The notes: generated by a model not told the origin, from the letters alone. 7,871 bases of DNA from Pseudomonadota bacterium (GCA_023386135.1 JAEWKG010000232.1:1-7871), one strand, 5' to 3'. Positions 1 to 6,180 are shown, numbered from the stretch's first letter. Numbers and translations are program-made.

Positions 1-2514
1 TTGGCCCACGACACCATCTACAAGCCGATGACCGACGTGGGGTTCGGGGCCGCGAAGATCGAGGCGATGCGCAAGCGTCTGCGCAAGGTGATGCAGGAAC
101 ACCTCCAGCCGGCGGGCTACGCCTTCGACAAGATCGCCAGCGACTATGCCCATGTGCGCGACGGCAAGGAAATGTTCGAAGGCGACGCCCTCGCGGCGAT
201 CCGCGGCTGCGACGACCGCAACAGCCTCGAGGAGACGGTCGAGCGCTACTCGAACTTCGTGCTGCCCCACTTCGACGACCACGTCGCGGCCGCGCCGGAC
301 ATCATCGACACGATGTCCAACGCGGCGATGCGCGCGCCAGGGATGCCCGAGGTGCCGCTCAAGTACTTCAACCGCGAGTATCCCGGCACCAGGTCACACG
401 CGGTCATCGTCAAGATCTGCCGGATCTTGGAAAGCGGGTATCTACTCTACGCCGCGCCGGAGCAGATGTTCGACGCCGTGATCGCCATGCGTCGCGCCGC
501 CGTCACGGACGACGAGCGCAAGCCGATCGACGATCTCGCCCAGCGGTTCGCCCAGTATGACCTCCATGCCTGGAGGAAGATCGGACCGGGGCTCCAGCGG
601 CTGATCGTCGACAGGATCGCCGGTATGGAAGAAGCCTCCCTGCTCGACGCCGCCGCGAGCGCCACGATCATGCTGAAGGAGACCCTCTCGAGCACGGTGA
701 CCGGCACCAGCTGGAACGCCGACGCTATGCTGCTCCACAACGGATCGGTCGTCATCACCGACGAGCTGAAGCAAATCCGCCGCGACGCGCTGGGGCAGCT
801 CGAGCGCCTGCACGCGCTCCTCGCCGACGACGCGGCGAAGGGCAACGTGCGGCACGCCATGCTCGCCGCGGGCAGCACGCCGAACAACGCCGGCTACACC
901 GATCAGCTCGGCCAGGTCATCATAGACGACCTCGCGCAGGTCATGGGGTTCTTCGCCGGGGTGATCCCCGGACTCGGGCTCGAGGCGAAGCGGCATCTCG
1001 AGGTCGCCGTCCACCAGCGATACTACGCATACCACGCGCTGCCGCCCGCCATGGCAGGTAACGCCGCGCTGGCGGCGGCGCAGGGTCGGCTGCTCGAGGC
1101 GTTCGCCGCCGTCCGCGCTGCGCTCGACGCTGATCCCGAACTGGCCCGCTACCGGCTGCTCGTCGGCTACGACAGCGTTACCGCGAGCATGTGGGCGAAG
1201 CCGGGCTTCGACTACGAGGCGAGGAAGAAAGAGCAGTCCGCCGGCATCGACGCGCTGATTGCGGAAGTTACGGCCGACACGTCGGACGAGTGGCTCGCGC
1301 GGCTCGAGCGATTTGTCGAGACGCGCAGCAGCGATGGGGCGACGTTTCTCGGACTCCAGGATTTCATAAAGCGGCTCGCGACGACGCAGCCCGACATCCT
1401 GCTATCGTGGTTGCCCCGACTCAGCGATCGCCTCGCGGCATGGCTGCCCGGCATGCTCCACGGACTCTGGGAAGCCGGGCGCGGCCCGGACATAGACCGC
1501 CTCGTCGAGGGGTGGATCGGCGAGGACCGGCACCTGTCCTCGATCGCCTACTACCTTCAGTTCGCCGAGGCGTTCCGGTTCGACCTGCTGGCGACCATCA
1601 CCGGCAAGGGCCTCGCCGCGGCGGACGACGCGATCCTGCACAACGCCGCCATGGCCGCCGCCCGTCAGTCAACGAAGCATCCGCAGGGCCTGTTCGACGA
1701 GATCTACCTTCCGGCCGCCCGGTCGCTGGCGTTGCGCGGCGTGTTCAGCTGGACCGGCGGCATGTTCAACTGGGACCAGGTCGCGCTGCTCAAGGGACTC
1801 TCCGCCGAGCAGGTCGATCCGCTGCTCGCGCTGATGACAGACGTGCCGCGGCTGGGCAGCGACGGCGAGGCGATGCTCGCCGTCATCGCAGCGGAGCACG
1901 TCCAGGCCGTCATCGACCTGATCGGCCGGCGCTTCCAACACGACAGCAAGAACGGGGACATCCGATACGAGGACCTGCCGCACGGCCTCCACTACCTGCG
2001 CGCGCCGCTCGCGGCCGCCCCGGGCGAGATCGTGGCGGCGGCGCGGGCGTGGTTCGACGCCAATCCGGCCTTCTCGCAGTTCCACGGCGGCCGGCTGATC
2101 TGCGAGCTTTTCCCCAACTTGGAGCACCCGCTCTATCCGCTGCTCTACGGCCAGCTCGAACAGGGGCGCGAGGGCATCGACTTCGTGCTCTCGGTGCTGA
2201 GGGCTTACGAGGGCGAGAAGTTTCTGCATCCGCTGCTGCGCGCGATCGTCGGCTTCCTGCCCGCGGACGACGAGCTGCTGAACATCGTCGACATCGTCAT
2301 CGATTCGAGCGGCGTGCTCGTCGGCGAATACGGCTCGGTCGAGGCGCAGGAGGCGCGCAAGGCCCGCGTCGCCGAGTGGGAAGCCGACGAGAACGAGGCG
2401 GTGCGCGACTTCGCCGCGCGCTTCATCAGGTCGGCGAACAACCAGCTGGCGATGGAGCGGCGCCGCGCCGACCGGACCGTCGCGCTGCGCAGCATCGAGT
2501 TCGACGGCGCGTAA
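1..2514 (+). CDS. Large helical protein of unknown function, possibly 5'-partial; C-terminal tail like defence-type proteins
   Basis: The frame is open from the first base to TAA at 2512-2514 (at least 837 residues). A TTG at base 1 is in frame and could be the start, but nothing upstream is visible, so the true N-terminus may lie outside the window. I see no P-loop, nuclease, SIR2, TIR or membrane signature. The sequence is rich in Ala, Leu, Arg and Asp with amphipathic helical spacing, as in HEAT or ARM-type solenoids. The end is the most recognisable part: an LRAYEGE segment near residues 734-740, a GVLVGEYG segment at 771-778, and a charged tail (801-837) with VRDFAARFIR, an ERRRA cluster and a final ALRSIEF. 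From memory, not a search, similar tails end very large helical proteins in bacterial defence islands, where the C-terminal arm senses or binds and the enzymatic domain is N-terminal. The function is unknown. The reading frame is certain; the family suggestion is weak. Confidence 0.8.
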   Translation: MAHDTIYKPMTDVGFGAAKIEAMRKRLRKVMQEHLQPAGYAFDKIASDYAHVRDGKEMFEGDALAAIRGCDDRNSLEETVERYSNFVLPHFDDHVAAAPDIIDTMSNAAMRAPGMPEVPLKYFNREYPGTRSHAVIVKICRILESGYLLYAAPEQMFDAVIAMRRAAVTDDERKPIDDLAQRFAQYDLHAWRKIGPGLQRLIVDRIAGMEEASLLDAAASATIMLKETLSSTVTGTSWNADAMLLHNGSVVITDELKQIRRDALGQLERLHALLADDAAKGNVRHAMLAAGSTPNNAGYTDQLGQVIIDDLAQVMGFFAGVIPGLGLEAKRHLEVAVHQRYYAYHALPPAMAGNAALAAAQGRLLEAFAAVRAALDADPELARYRLLVGYDSVTASMWAKPGFDYEARKKEQSAGIDALIAEVTADTSDEWLARLERFVETRSSDGATFLGLQDFIKRLATTQPDILLSWLPRLSDRLAAWLPGMLHGLWEAGRGPDIDRLVEGWIGEDRHLSSIAYYLQFAEAFRFDLLATITGKGLAAADDAILHNAAMAAARQSTKHPQGLFDEIYLPAARSLALRGVFSWTGGMFNWDQVALLKGLSAEQVDPLLALMTDVPRLGSDGEAMLAVIAAEHVQAVIDLIGRRFQHDSKNGDIRYEDLPHGLHYLRAPLAAAPGEIVAAARAWFDANPAFSQFHGGRLICELFPNLEHPLYPLLYGQLEQGREGIDFVLSVLRAYEGEKFLHPLLRAIVGFLPADDELLNIVDIVIDSSGVLVGEYGSVEAQEARKARVAEWEADENEAVRDFAARFIRSANNQLAMERRRADRTVALRSIEFDGA

Positions 2515-2692
2515 GTGGCCAATTCAGAGCGATACTCGCGTAAATTCCGGCGTGACTCACTAGCGATGGTTCAATCCACGGCGGCTTTTGGGGGTGAATG
2601 TTGGCGCAGTTACAGACCGCTTATGGGCGCAAACCAGCGGCTCTTGAAAGCTGCGTATCGACTTGCGCCGTGGAGTCGGCAGGTGTGGTGTC

Positions 2693-2915
2693 ATGGCCGA
2701 CGAACCTCAGCCCGACCTTACAGACATCATCGCGCCTTCTTAGCCTCGAGGCGGGACGCATCATGGAGGACGAGGGTTCGGCGCTAGCGTCGCGCATGCC
2801 TAGCTCGGCAGACGGGATCGCTTCGCGCATTGCCAAAATTCGTCGTGCGGGCGAGGATATCGTGGCCTTCGCCGCCGCGGCCGAAGCGCTCGCAAGGCGT
2901 TCTGCAACTTCCTAG
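2693..2915 (+). pseudogene. Small alpha-helical protein gene split by an apparent +1 frameshift
   Basis: An ATG at 2693 follows an AGGTG ribosome-site match (2681-2685) at 7 bases and opens the frame MADEPQPDLTDIIAPS, which stops at 2741-2743. In the next frame, protein-like sequence continues through LLSLEAGRIMEDEG to a helical, Ala-rich C-terminus (AGEDIVAFAAAAEALARR), ending in TAG at 2913-2915. Removing one base near 2733-2736 joins the two parts into one protein of about 73 residues. The downstream half also has its own ATG at 2763 with GGGA at 2753-2756, so it could be made separately as a 50-residue protein. The family is unknown. The break could be a real inactivating mutation, a sequencing error, or less likely recoding; there is no obvious slippery heptamer. 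It lies directly upstream of the recombinase operon leader, in the same direction. Confidence 0.4.
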
Positions 2916-2979
2916 TTAAGCCCTCGCACATTCCATTCGACTTCGCTCGCACGCCAAGCATTGGTGTCGTTACTGCATC

Positions 2980-3000
2980 GCAGCCGGCCGAACCGGCTGC
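2980..3000 (+). repeat. Perfect inverted repeat, leader hairpin 1
   Basis: GCAGCCGG (2980-2987) and CCGGCTGC (2993-3000) are exact reverse complements around a 5-base loop. This 8-bp GC-rich stem is the first of three consecutive inverted repeats ahead of the DUF3489 gene. No T-run follows, so it is not a terminator alone. It may be a structured part of the operon leader RNA or a protein binding site. Confidence 0.6.
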
Positions 3001-3001
3001 C

Positions 3002-3030
3002 GCCCCGACGACCAGCACGGTCGGGGCTTT
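3002..3030 (+). terminator. Terminator-like hairpin in the DUF3489 leader (possible attenuator)
   Basis: GCCCCGAC (3002-3009) pairs perfectly with GTCGGGGC (3020-3027) around a 10-base loop, followed by only three T residues (3028-3030). The strong stem with a short T-tract fits a weak intrinsic terminator. It could end transcription arriving from the left or attenuate the recombinase operon. The short T-tract makes termination uncertain. Confidence 0.45.
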
Positions 3031-3078
3031 GGGTGGTGGAAGCAGCGATGAACGCCGCTTCGACACGGAGAACCACCC
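3031..3078 (+). promoter_or_regulatory. Stem-loop enclosing the ribosome site of the DUF3489 gene
   Basis: GGGTGGT (3031-3037) is the exact reverse complement of ACCACCC (3072-3078), which abuts the ATG at 3079. Inside it, GAAGC (3039-3043) pairs with GCTTC (3057-3061). If formed in the mRNA, this two-part stem would hold the GGAG ribosome site (3067-3070) in an internal loop and lock the bases just before the start codon, limiting initiation. An out-of-frame ATG at 3048 lies in the apical loop and opens a 22-codon frame running to 3116 across the real start. The pairing is seen directly; the regulatory role is inferred. Confidence 0.4.
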
Positions 3079-3447
3079 ATGAGCAACAACACGACCGACA
3101 CGCCCGCAGCGACTGAAGCGGGCACCGCGAAGAGGGCAGCGCAGCCGCGCAAGCGCCGGATGGCACGGGAGCCCAAGCAGACCGGCGATGAAGCGCCGAA
3201 GCCCACAGCCCGCGCGAAGGCAAGGAAGCCAGCGAAGAAGGAACGGGGCCAGAGCAAGATTGCTGCAGTGATTGCGCTGCTGGAGCGCGAACAAGGCGCG
3301 ACGCTCGCCGAGATGGTCGAGGCCACCGGCTGGCTGCCCCACACTACCCGGGCGGCGCTCACCGGCCTCAAGAAGAAAGGTCACACCGTCAGCAAGGACA
3401 AGCGCGACGACGTGACTTGCTACCACATCGCGAAGGCGGGCGAATGA
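3079..3447 (+). CDS. DUF3489 family protein, probable winged-helix DNA-binding accessory of the recombinase operon
   Basis: The protein has 122 residues in two parts. Residues 1-57 are a disordered basic tail rich in Lys, Arg, Ala and Pro (PRKRR near 23-27, ARAKARKPAKK at 44-54), suited to nucleic-acid contact. Residues 58-119 form a compact helical domain with the DUF3489 pattern: a helix IAAVIALLER, then ATLAEMVEATGW, then a recognition-like helix HTTRAALTGLKKKG and a closing strand ending CYHIAK. This reads as a winged helix-turn-helix. The start at 3079 is supported by GGAG at 3067-3070. The stop overlaps the next start as ATGA, so translation is probably coupled. DUF3489 genes recur beside DUF2924 and serine recombinase genes in alphaproteobacterial mobile elements. 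A role as operon regulator or recombination accessory factor is inferred, since no function is established to my knowledge. Confidence 0.88.
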   Translation: MSNNTTDTPAATEAGTAKRAAQPRKRRMAREPKQTGDEAPKPTARAKARKPAKKERGQSKIAAVIALLEREQGATLAEMVEATGWLPHTTRAALTGLKKKGHTVSKDKRDDVTCYHIAKAGE

Positions 3448-3875
3448 ATCGCCAACGCGACAAGCTCGATGCCGACCTGGCTGCGCTGGTGACTATGTCG
3501 CCGGCGCAGCTCCGCCAACGGTGGAACGAGGTATCCAAGAAGCCCCTCCCCCGCGTGAGCCCGGCGATGCTGCGGTTGGCGCTGGCCTATGAACTGCAGG
3601 CCAAGGTGCTCGGCGGCCTGTCGCGGGCCGCGCAGCAGCGGCTCGATCAGGCCGCGGCCGCCAAGACCCAGACCAGAAGCGCCTCCCCCGGCATGCGTCT
3701 GGTCCGCGAGTGGCAGGGCAACGTCCACATCGTCACCATCGGCGAGACCGGTGAGGTCGAGTGGAACGGTCAAACCTGCCGTAGTTTGAGCGAAGTCGCC
3801 CGCGCGATCACTGGCACCCGCTGGTCAGGTCCGGCTTTCTTCGGATTGAAGCAACGGAAGGGGAAAGCAGCATGA
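3444..3875 (+). CDS. DUF2924 family protein, middle gene of the recombinase operon
   Basis: The protein has 143 residues. I chose the ATG at 3444 because it overlaps the previous stop (ATGA) and has a purine-rich site (AAGGCGGG) just ahead. The N-terminal half (about 1-75) is helical, with MSPAQLRQRW at 18-27 and an ALAYELQAK helix near 46-54. The C-terminal part (84-135) carries the pattern I associate with DUF2924: RLVREWQGNVHIV, then GEVEWNGQTCRSLSEVARAI and TGTRWSGPAFFGL. It looks like a small beta domain followed by a helix and probably contacts DNA or the recombinase. The family is usually found immediately upstream of a large serine recombinase, as here, with another ATGA overlap at 3872-3875. 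Its biochemical role is not known to me; a recombination accessory or directionality function is a guess from position. Confidence 0.88.
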   Translation: MNRQRDKLDADLAALVTMSPAQLRQRWNEVSKKPLPRVSPAMLRLALAYELQAKVLGGLSRAAQQRLDQAAAAKTQTRSASPGMRLVREWQGNVHIVTIGETGEVEWNGQTCRSLSEVARAITGTRWSGPAFFGLKQRKGKAA

Positions 3876-5533
3876 AGAAAATCCGCTGCGCCATATACAC
3901 CCGCAAATCCAGCGAAGAGGGTCTCGAACAGGACTTCAACTCGCTCCATGCCCAGCGCGAAGCGTGTGCTGCCTATGTAATGAGCCAGTCAAGCGAGGGC
4001 TGGCACCTCCTCCCCGACGAGTACGACGATGGCGGCATCTCGGGCGGCACGCTTGAGCGTCCCGGCCTTCAGCGGCTGCTTGCTGATATCGCGGCGAAGA
4101 AGATCGACATAGTGGTCGTCTACAAGGTGGATCGGCTGACCCGCTCGCTGCTCGACTTCTCGAAGCTCGTCGAGGCGTTCGACAAGGCCGAGGTCAGCTT
4201 TGTCTCGGTCACCCAGTCGTTCAACACCACTACTAGCATGGGGCGCCTCACCCTCAACATGCTCCTGAGCTTCGCGCAGTTCGAGCGCGAGGTCACCGCA
4301 GAACGCATTCGCGACAAGATCGCCGCTTCCAAGGCGCGCGGCATGTGGATGGGCGGCGTTCCGCCGATCGGCTATCGGCCTGACGGCCGCAGCCTTGCCA
4401 TCGTCGATGAACACGCCGCGGTCATTCGGCACATCTTTGACCGCTACATCGCTCTTCGCTGCGTCCGCCTGGTGACGCTCGACATGCTGCAGGAAGACAT
4501 CCGCGTACCCGCACGCGAGACCGCATCTGGCCGTCCGATGGGCGGGGGCAACTTCACCCGCGGCCAGATCTACAAGATCCTGACCACACCAACCTATGTT
4601 GGCGAGATCCACCACCGCAACAAGGTGCACCAGGGCAACCACCCGCCCATCATCGAACGGGAGACGTGGGACGCCGCTCAGCGACTGCTCGCCGACAACC
4701 GACAGGGCGATCGCCGCCACAAACATTCTCCGAACAGGAGCCTGCTCGCCGGGAGGCTGGTCGACGAAGAGGGCGAACCCCTCATCGCCACTCACGCCTG
4801 CAAGGGGAAGGTGCGATACCGCTACTACGTCAGCCGGTGGCTCCAGCACGAACCGGATGCGGAAATGACCTCGGGAATGCGCATTCCGGCGCGTGAGATA
4901 GAGGCGGCAGTCGCCGAGCGTGTCGCCGAAGCGCTTGATGACCCGATCGCCCTCGCCGTGGGCGCCGGGTTCACGCTGCACGCAAACGAGCTGAAGCAGA
5001 CGATGGCGGTCGCCGAGCGATTGGCGGAGCATGTCCGGGCCAGAGATTATCACATCATTCGGACGCTGGTTAGCGCTGTGCGAGCGACCGCACGCGAGGT
5101 GCGCATCGAGCTTGATAGAGGCGCGGTGGGAGACGCACTCAAGCTTAAAGCGGGTGAAGAGCATCACGGGCCCTTGTCGCTGGTCGCTAAAGTCCGGCTG
5201 ACGCGCACGGGCCGCGCGATCCGCCTGGTCCATGACAACGGCAAGGCGGCATCAGCGGGCACACCCGATCGAGGGCTCATCACCTTGATTGTCACTGCCC
5301 GGCGCTGGTGGGAGCGGCTTTCCTCTGGAGACATCGACATCGCCACGCTATCACAAGAGGAAGGCGTCAACGACTCCTGGATGTCGCGATTGATCCGCAT
5401 CAACTTCCTCTCGCCTCGGATCGTCGAGGCGATCCTCAACGGGACCCAGCCGGTGACGCTGACCGCGCGATGGCTGCGCCGCAACGACCTGCCACTGGAT
5501 TGGGATCAGCAATGGGAAGCGCTTACAGGTTAG
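3872..5533 (+). CDS. Large serine recombinase (site-specific integrase)
   Basis: This 553-residue enzyme would cut and rejoin attachment sites through a 5'-phosphoserine intermediate to integrate or excise the element. Residues 1-150 are the resolvase catalytic domain. YTRKS (9-13) gives Arg11 and nucleophile Ser13, and KVDRLTR (85-91) supplies Asp87, Arg88 and Arg91. A long helix at about 122-150 should mediate dimerisation. Residues 160-280 form the recombinase domain (PPIGYRPDG, TRGQIYKILTTPTYVGEI, then RETWDAAQRLL). Residues 290-325 sit where the zinc ribbon lies (RYRYYVS), but the protein has only four cysteines (6, 32, 197, 310), so a four-Cys zinc site is absent. The C-terminus (about 475-553) has a helix-turn-helix-like segment and the NGTQPVTLTARWL ending typical of this alphaproteobacterial subgroup. 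AAGGGGA precedes the start, which overlaps the DUF2924 stop. All catalytic residues seem intact, so it is probably active. Confidence 0.95.
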   Translation: MKKIRCAIYTRKSSEEGLEQDFNSLHAQREACAAYVMSQSSEGWHLLPDEYDDGGISGGTLERPGLQRLLADIAAKKIDIVVVYKVDRLTRSLLDFSKLVEAFDKAEVSFVSVTQSFNTTTSMGRLTLNMLLSFAQFEREVTAERIRDKIAASKARGMWMGGVPPIGYRPDGRSLAIVDEHAAVIRHIFDRYIALRCVRLVTLDMLQEDIRVPARETASGRPMGGGNFTRGQIYKILTTPTYVGEIHHRNKVHQGNHPPIIERETWDAAQRLLADNRQGDRRHKHSPNRSLLAGRLVDEEGEPLIATHACKGKVRYRYYVSRWLQHEPDAEMTSGMRIPAREIEAAVAERVAEALDDPIALAVGAGFTLHANELKQTMAVAERLAEHVRARDYHIIRTLVSAVRATAREVRIELDRGAVGDALKLKAGEEHHGPLSLVAKVRLTRTGRAIRLVHDNGKAASAGTPDRGLITLIVTARRWWERLSSGDIDIATLSQEEGVNDSWMSRLIRINFLSPRIVEAILNGTQPVTLTARWLRRNDLPLDWDQQWEALTG

Positions 5534-5563
5534 AGCATCGCGCGATTCCCAATGTCGCTTTCG

Positions 5564-5569
5564 TACAAT
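5564..5569 (+). promoter_or_regulatory. Possible -10 element (TACAAT) downstream of the recombinase
   Basis: TACAAT matches the -10 consensus at five of six positions and lies 30 bases after the recombinase stop. No good -35 hexamer sits at 16-18 bases, but a GANTC site (5544-5548) lies roughly there. It could start the short structured transcript ending at 5672. It also overlaps an ATG (5568-5570), so it cannot be both a promoter and the start region of a leader peptide on the same transcript. Confidence 0.25.
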
Positions 5570-5575
5570 GCATCT

Positions 5576-5672
5576 GAGAGTGATCGCCCTGTCGGCCGCG
5601 CCGCGACCCGAAGGGCCTGATTAAGATCAGGTTCTCGACTTCTCAGGCCCCGCCTCGTGCGGGGCCTTTTTT
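5576..5672 (+). ncRNA. Candidate small structured RNA or attenuator-like leader
   Basis: A transcript starting about 7 bases after TACAAT and ending at the terminator would be about 97 bases long. It contains three competing pairings: CCTGAT/ATCAGG (5616-5621 with 5626-5631), GGGCCTGA/TCAGGCCC (5613-5620 with 5643-5650), and the terminator stem (5646-5653 with 5659-5666). The second overlaps both others, as in attenuators. An 18-codon frame (5568-5624, MHLRVIALSAAPRPEGPD) ends inside the first arms. No plus-strand gene follows for 600 bases, so a free small RNA is at least as likely as an attenuator. I recognise no known RNA family. Confidence 0.25.
5646..5672 (+). terminator. Strong intrinsic terminator
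   Basis: GGCCCCGC (5646-5653) pairs perfectly with GCGGGGCC (5659-5666) around a 5-base loop and is followed by six T residues (5667-5672). It would stop plus-strand transcription from the recombinase operon, or from a short transcript starting near 5576. The opposite strand has no T-run after the stem, so it is not an efficient bidirectional terminator. Confidence 0.9.
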
Positions 5673-5675
5673 GAT

Positions 5676-5792
5676 TCAGACGCCCACGATCGCGAGCGGG
5701 GTACGCAGCATCCAGTAGCCCATCGGCACAACGAACAGGAAAAACAGGAACGCGAACTCGAGTTCGACGGGGTCTAGGAGCCGGCGCTTCAT
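5676..5792 (-). CDS. Possible 38-residue single-pass membrane protein
   Basis: The minus-strand frame from ATG at 5792 to TGA at 5678-5676 encodes MKRRLLDPVELEF, then a hydrophobic stretch FAFLFFLFVVPMGYWML, then RTPLAIVGV. A positively charged start before one membrane-length segment suggests a small inner-membrane protein with the N-terminus inside. Third codon positions are strongly G or C, as in real genes of this genome, and the stop lies next to the GC hairpin at 5646-5666. Against it, there is no clear ribosome site before the ATG. The frame stays open upstream to about 5876, so a longer form from an alternative start is possible, although that extension looks less protein-like. I do not recognise a family. 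Confidence 0.45.
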   Translation of the reverse strand: MKRRLLDPVELEFAFLFFLFVVPMGYWMLRTPLAIVGV

Positions 5793-6010
5793 CAGTTCAG
5801 CTACGCGAACGTCAGCAGTGTAGGAAAGCCCTGTGTGCGCCCGCGATTGCGATTCCGGTCCAGCCACAAGGGGCACAGAGAATCCCCGGCAAACCGTCCC
5901 CTAGAACCCGCGCAGAATGCTCTCTGCGGTCCGGCTCACGGCCGCCAACGCCGCGGAACTGCGCGGTTTTGGTGAGACCGAAAATCATTCTATATCAGAT
6001 AGGTAATTAG
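5793..6010. other. Short intergenic stretch between small membrane protein and tRNA-Ser
   Basis: No convincing gene is visible on either strand. A short inverted repeat CCGCG/CGCGG (5951-5955 with 5962-5966) followed by TTTT (5967-5970) could be a weak plus-strand terminator. Immediately beyond the tRNA 3' end (about 5980-6008) the sequence is AT-rich, but I find no clear tRNA terminator on the minus strand. Confidence 0.4.
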
Positions 6011-6100
<90 letters not shown>

Positions 6101-6147
6101 GCGAGGTTCGTGCGTGAGCCCTGAGGAGGGGCTCGGCCGAAACGAGG

Positions 6148-6160
6148 GCGCCGCCTAGCT
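6148..6160. repeat. 13-base direct repeat, left copy
   Basis: GCGCCGCCTAGCT here is identical to the sequence at 6659-6671. The two copies bracket hspQ, about 500 bases apart. The left copy overlaps the possible -10 of the tRNA promoter and the right copy overlaps the permease stop codon. Chance in GC-rich DNA cannot be excluded, although CTAG is often uncommon in bacterial genomes. Confidence 0.5.
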
Positions 6161-6180
6161 TAGCCGCCCGCGCTTGCCAA
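6152..6180 (-). promoter_or_regulatory. Possible tRNA-Ser promoter
   Basis: On the minus strand, TTGGCA (6180-6175) is followed after 17 bases by TAGGCG (6157-6152). The -35 match is good and the -10 match poor. It would start transcription about 45 bases upstream of the mature tRNA, leaving a leader for RNase P. A similar TTGCCA-17-TAGGCG arrangement precedes the permease gene, which mildly supports both. Confidence 0.3.

Larger units (their letters stand above)
2515..3078. other. Gap between the large gene and the recombinase operon, no intact gene
   Basis: This 564-base stretch has no convincing intact gene. Positions 2515-2692 look non-coding: stops are scattered, base composition is less GC-rich than in neighbouring genes, and there is no clear terminator for the upstream gene. 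Positions 2693-2915 hold an apparently frameshifted small gene, listed separately. Positions 2916-2979 show nothing I can name and may hold the promoter of the downstream operon. Positions 2980-3078 are a series of inverted repeats, also listed separately. Open frames such as 2515-2787 and 2598-2915 have poor start contexts as drawn. Confidence 0.6.

Noticed and set aside
442..1035. A 197-codon minus-strand frame opposite the large gene
   Set aside because: Low-complexity Arg/Asp/Val-rich translation with no good start context; antisense shadow of the real frame.
1191..2543. A 450-codon open frame on the plus strand in another frame of the large gene
   Set aside because: Its product is dominated by Arg, Gly and Ala with no protein-like patterning, as expected for a shadow frame in GC-rich coding DNA; the frame ending at 2514 is far more protein-like.
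2515..2787. A 90-codon frame directly after the large gene
   Set aside because: It depends on a GTG start with no supporting ribosome site, and the translation looks random (many Arg, Trp and Ser). Nothing suggests that it is a gene.
2980..3078. CRISPR-like array suggested by clustered inverted repeats
   Set aside because: The three hairpins differ in sequence and there are no regularly spaced direct repeats; the arrangement fits an operon leader instead.
3989..5233. A 414-codon minus-strand frame opposite the recombinase
   Set aside because: The plus strand encodes a clear serine recombinase with catalytic residues; the antisense frame has no recognisable domain.
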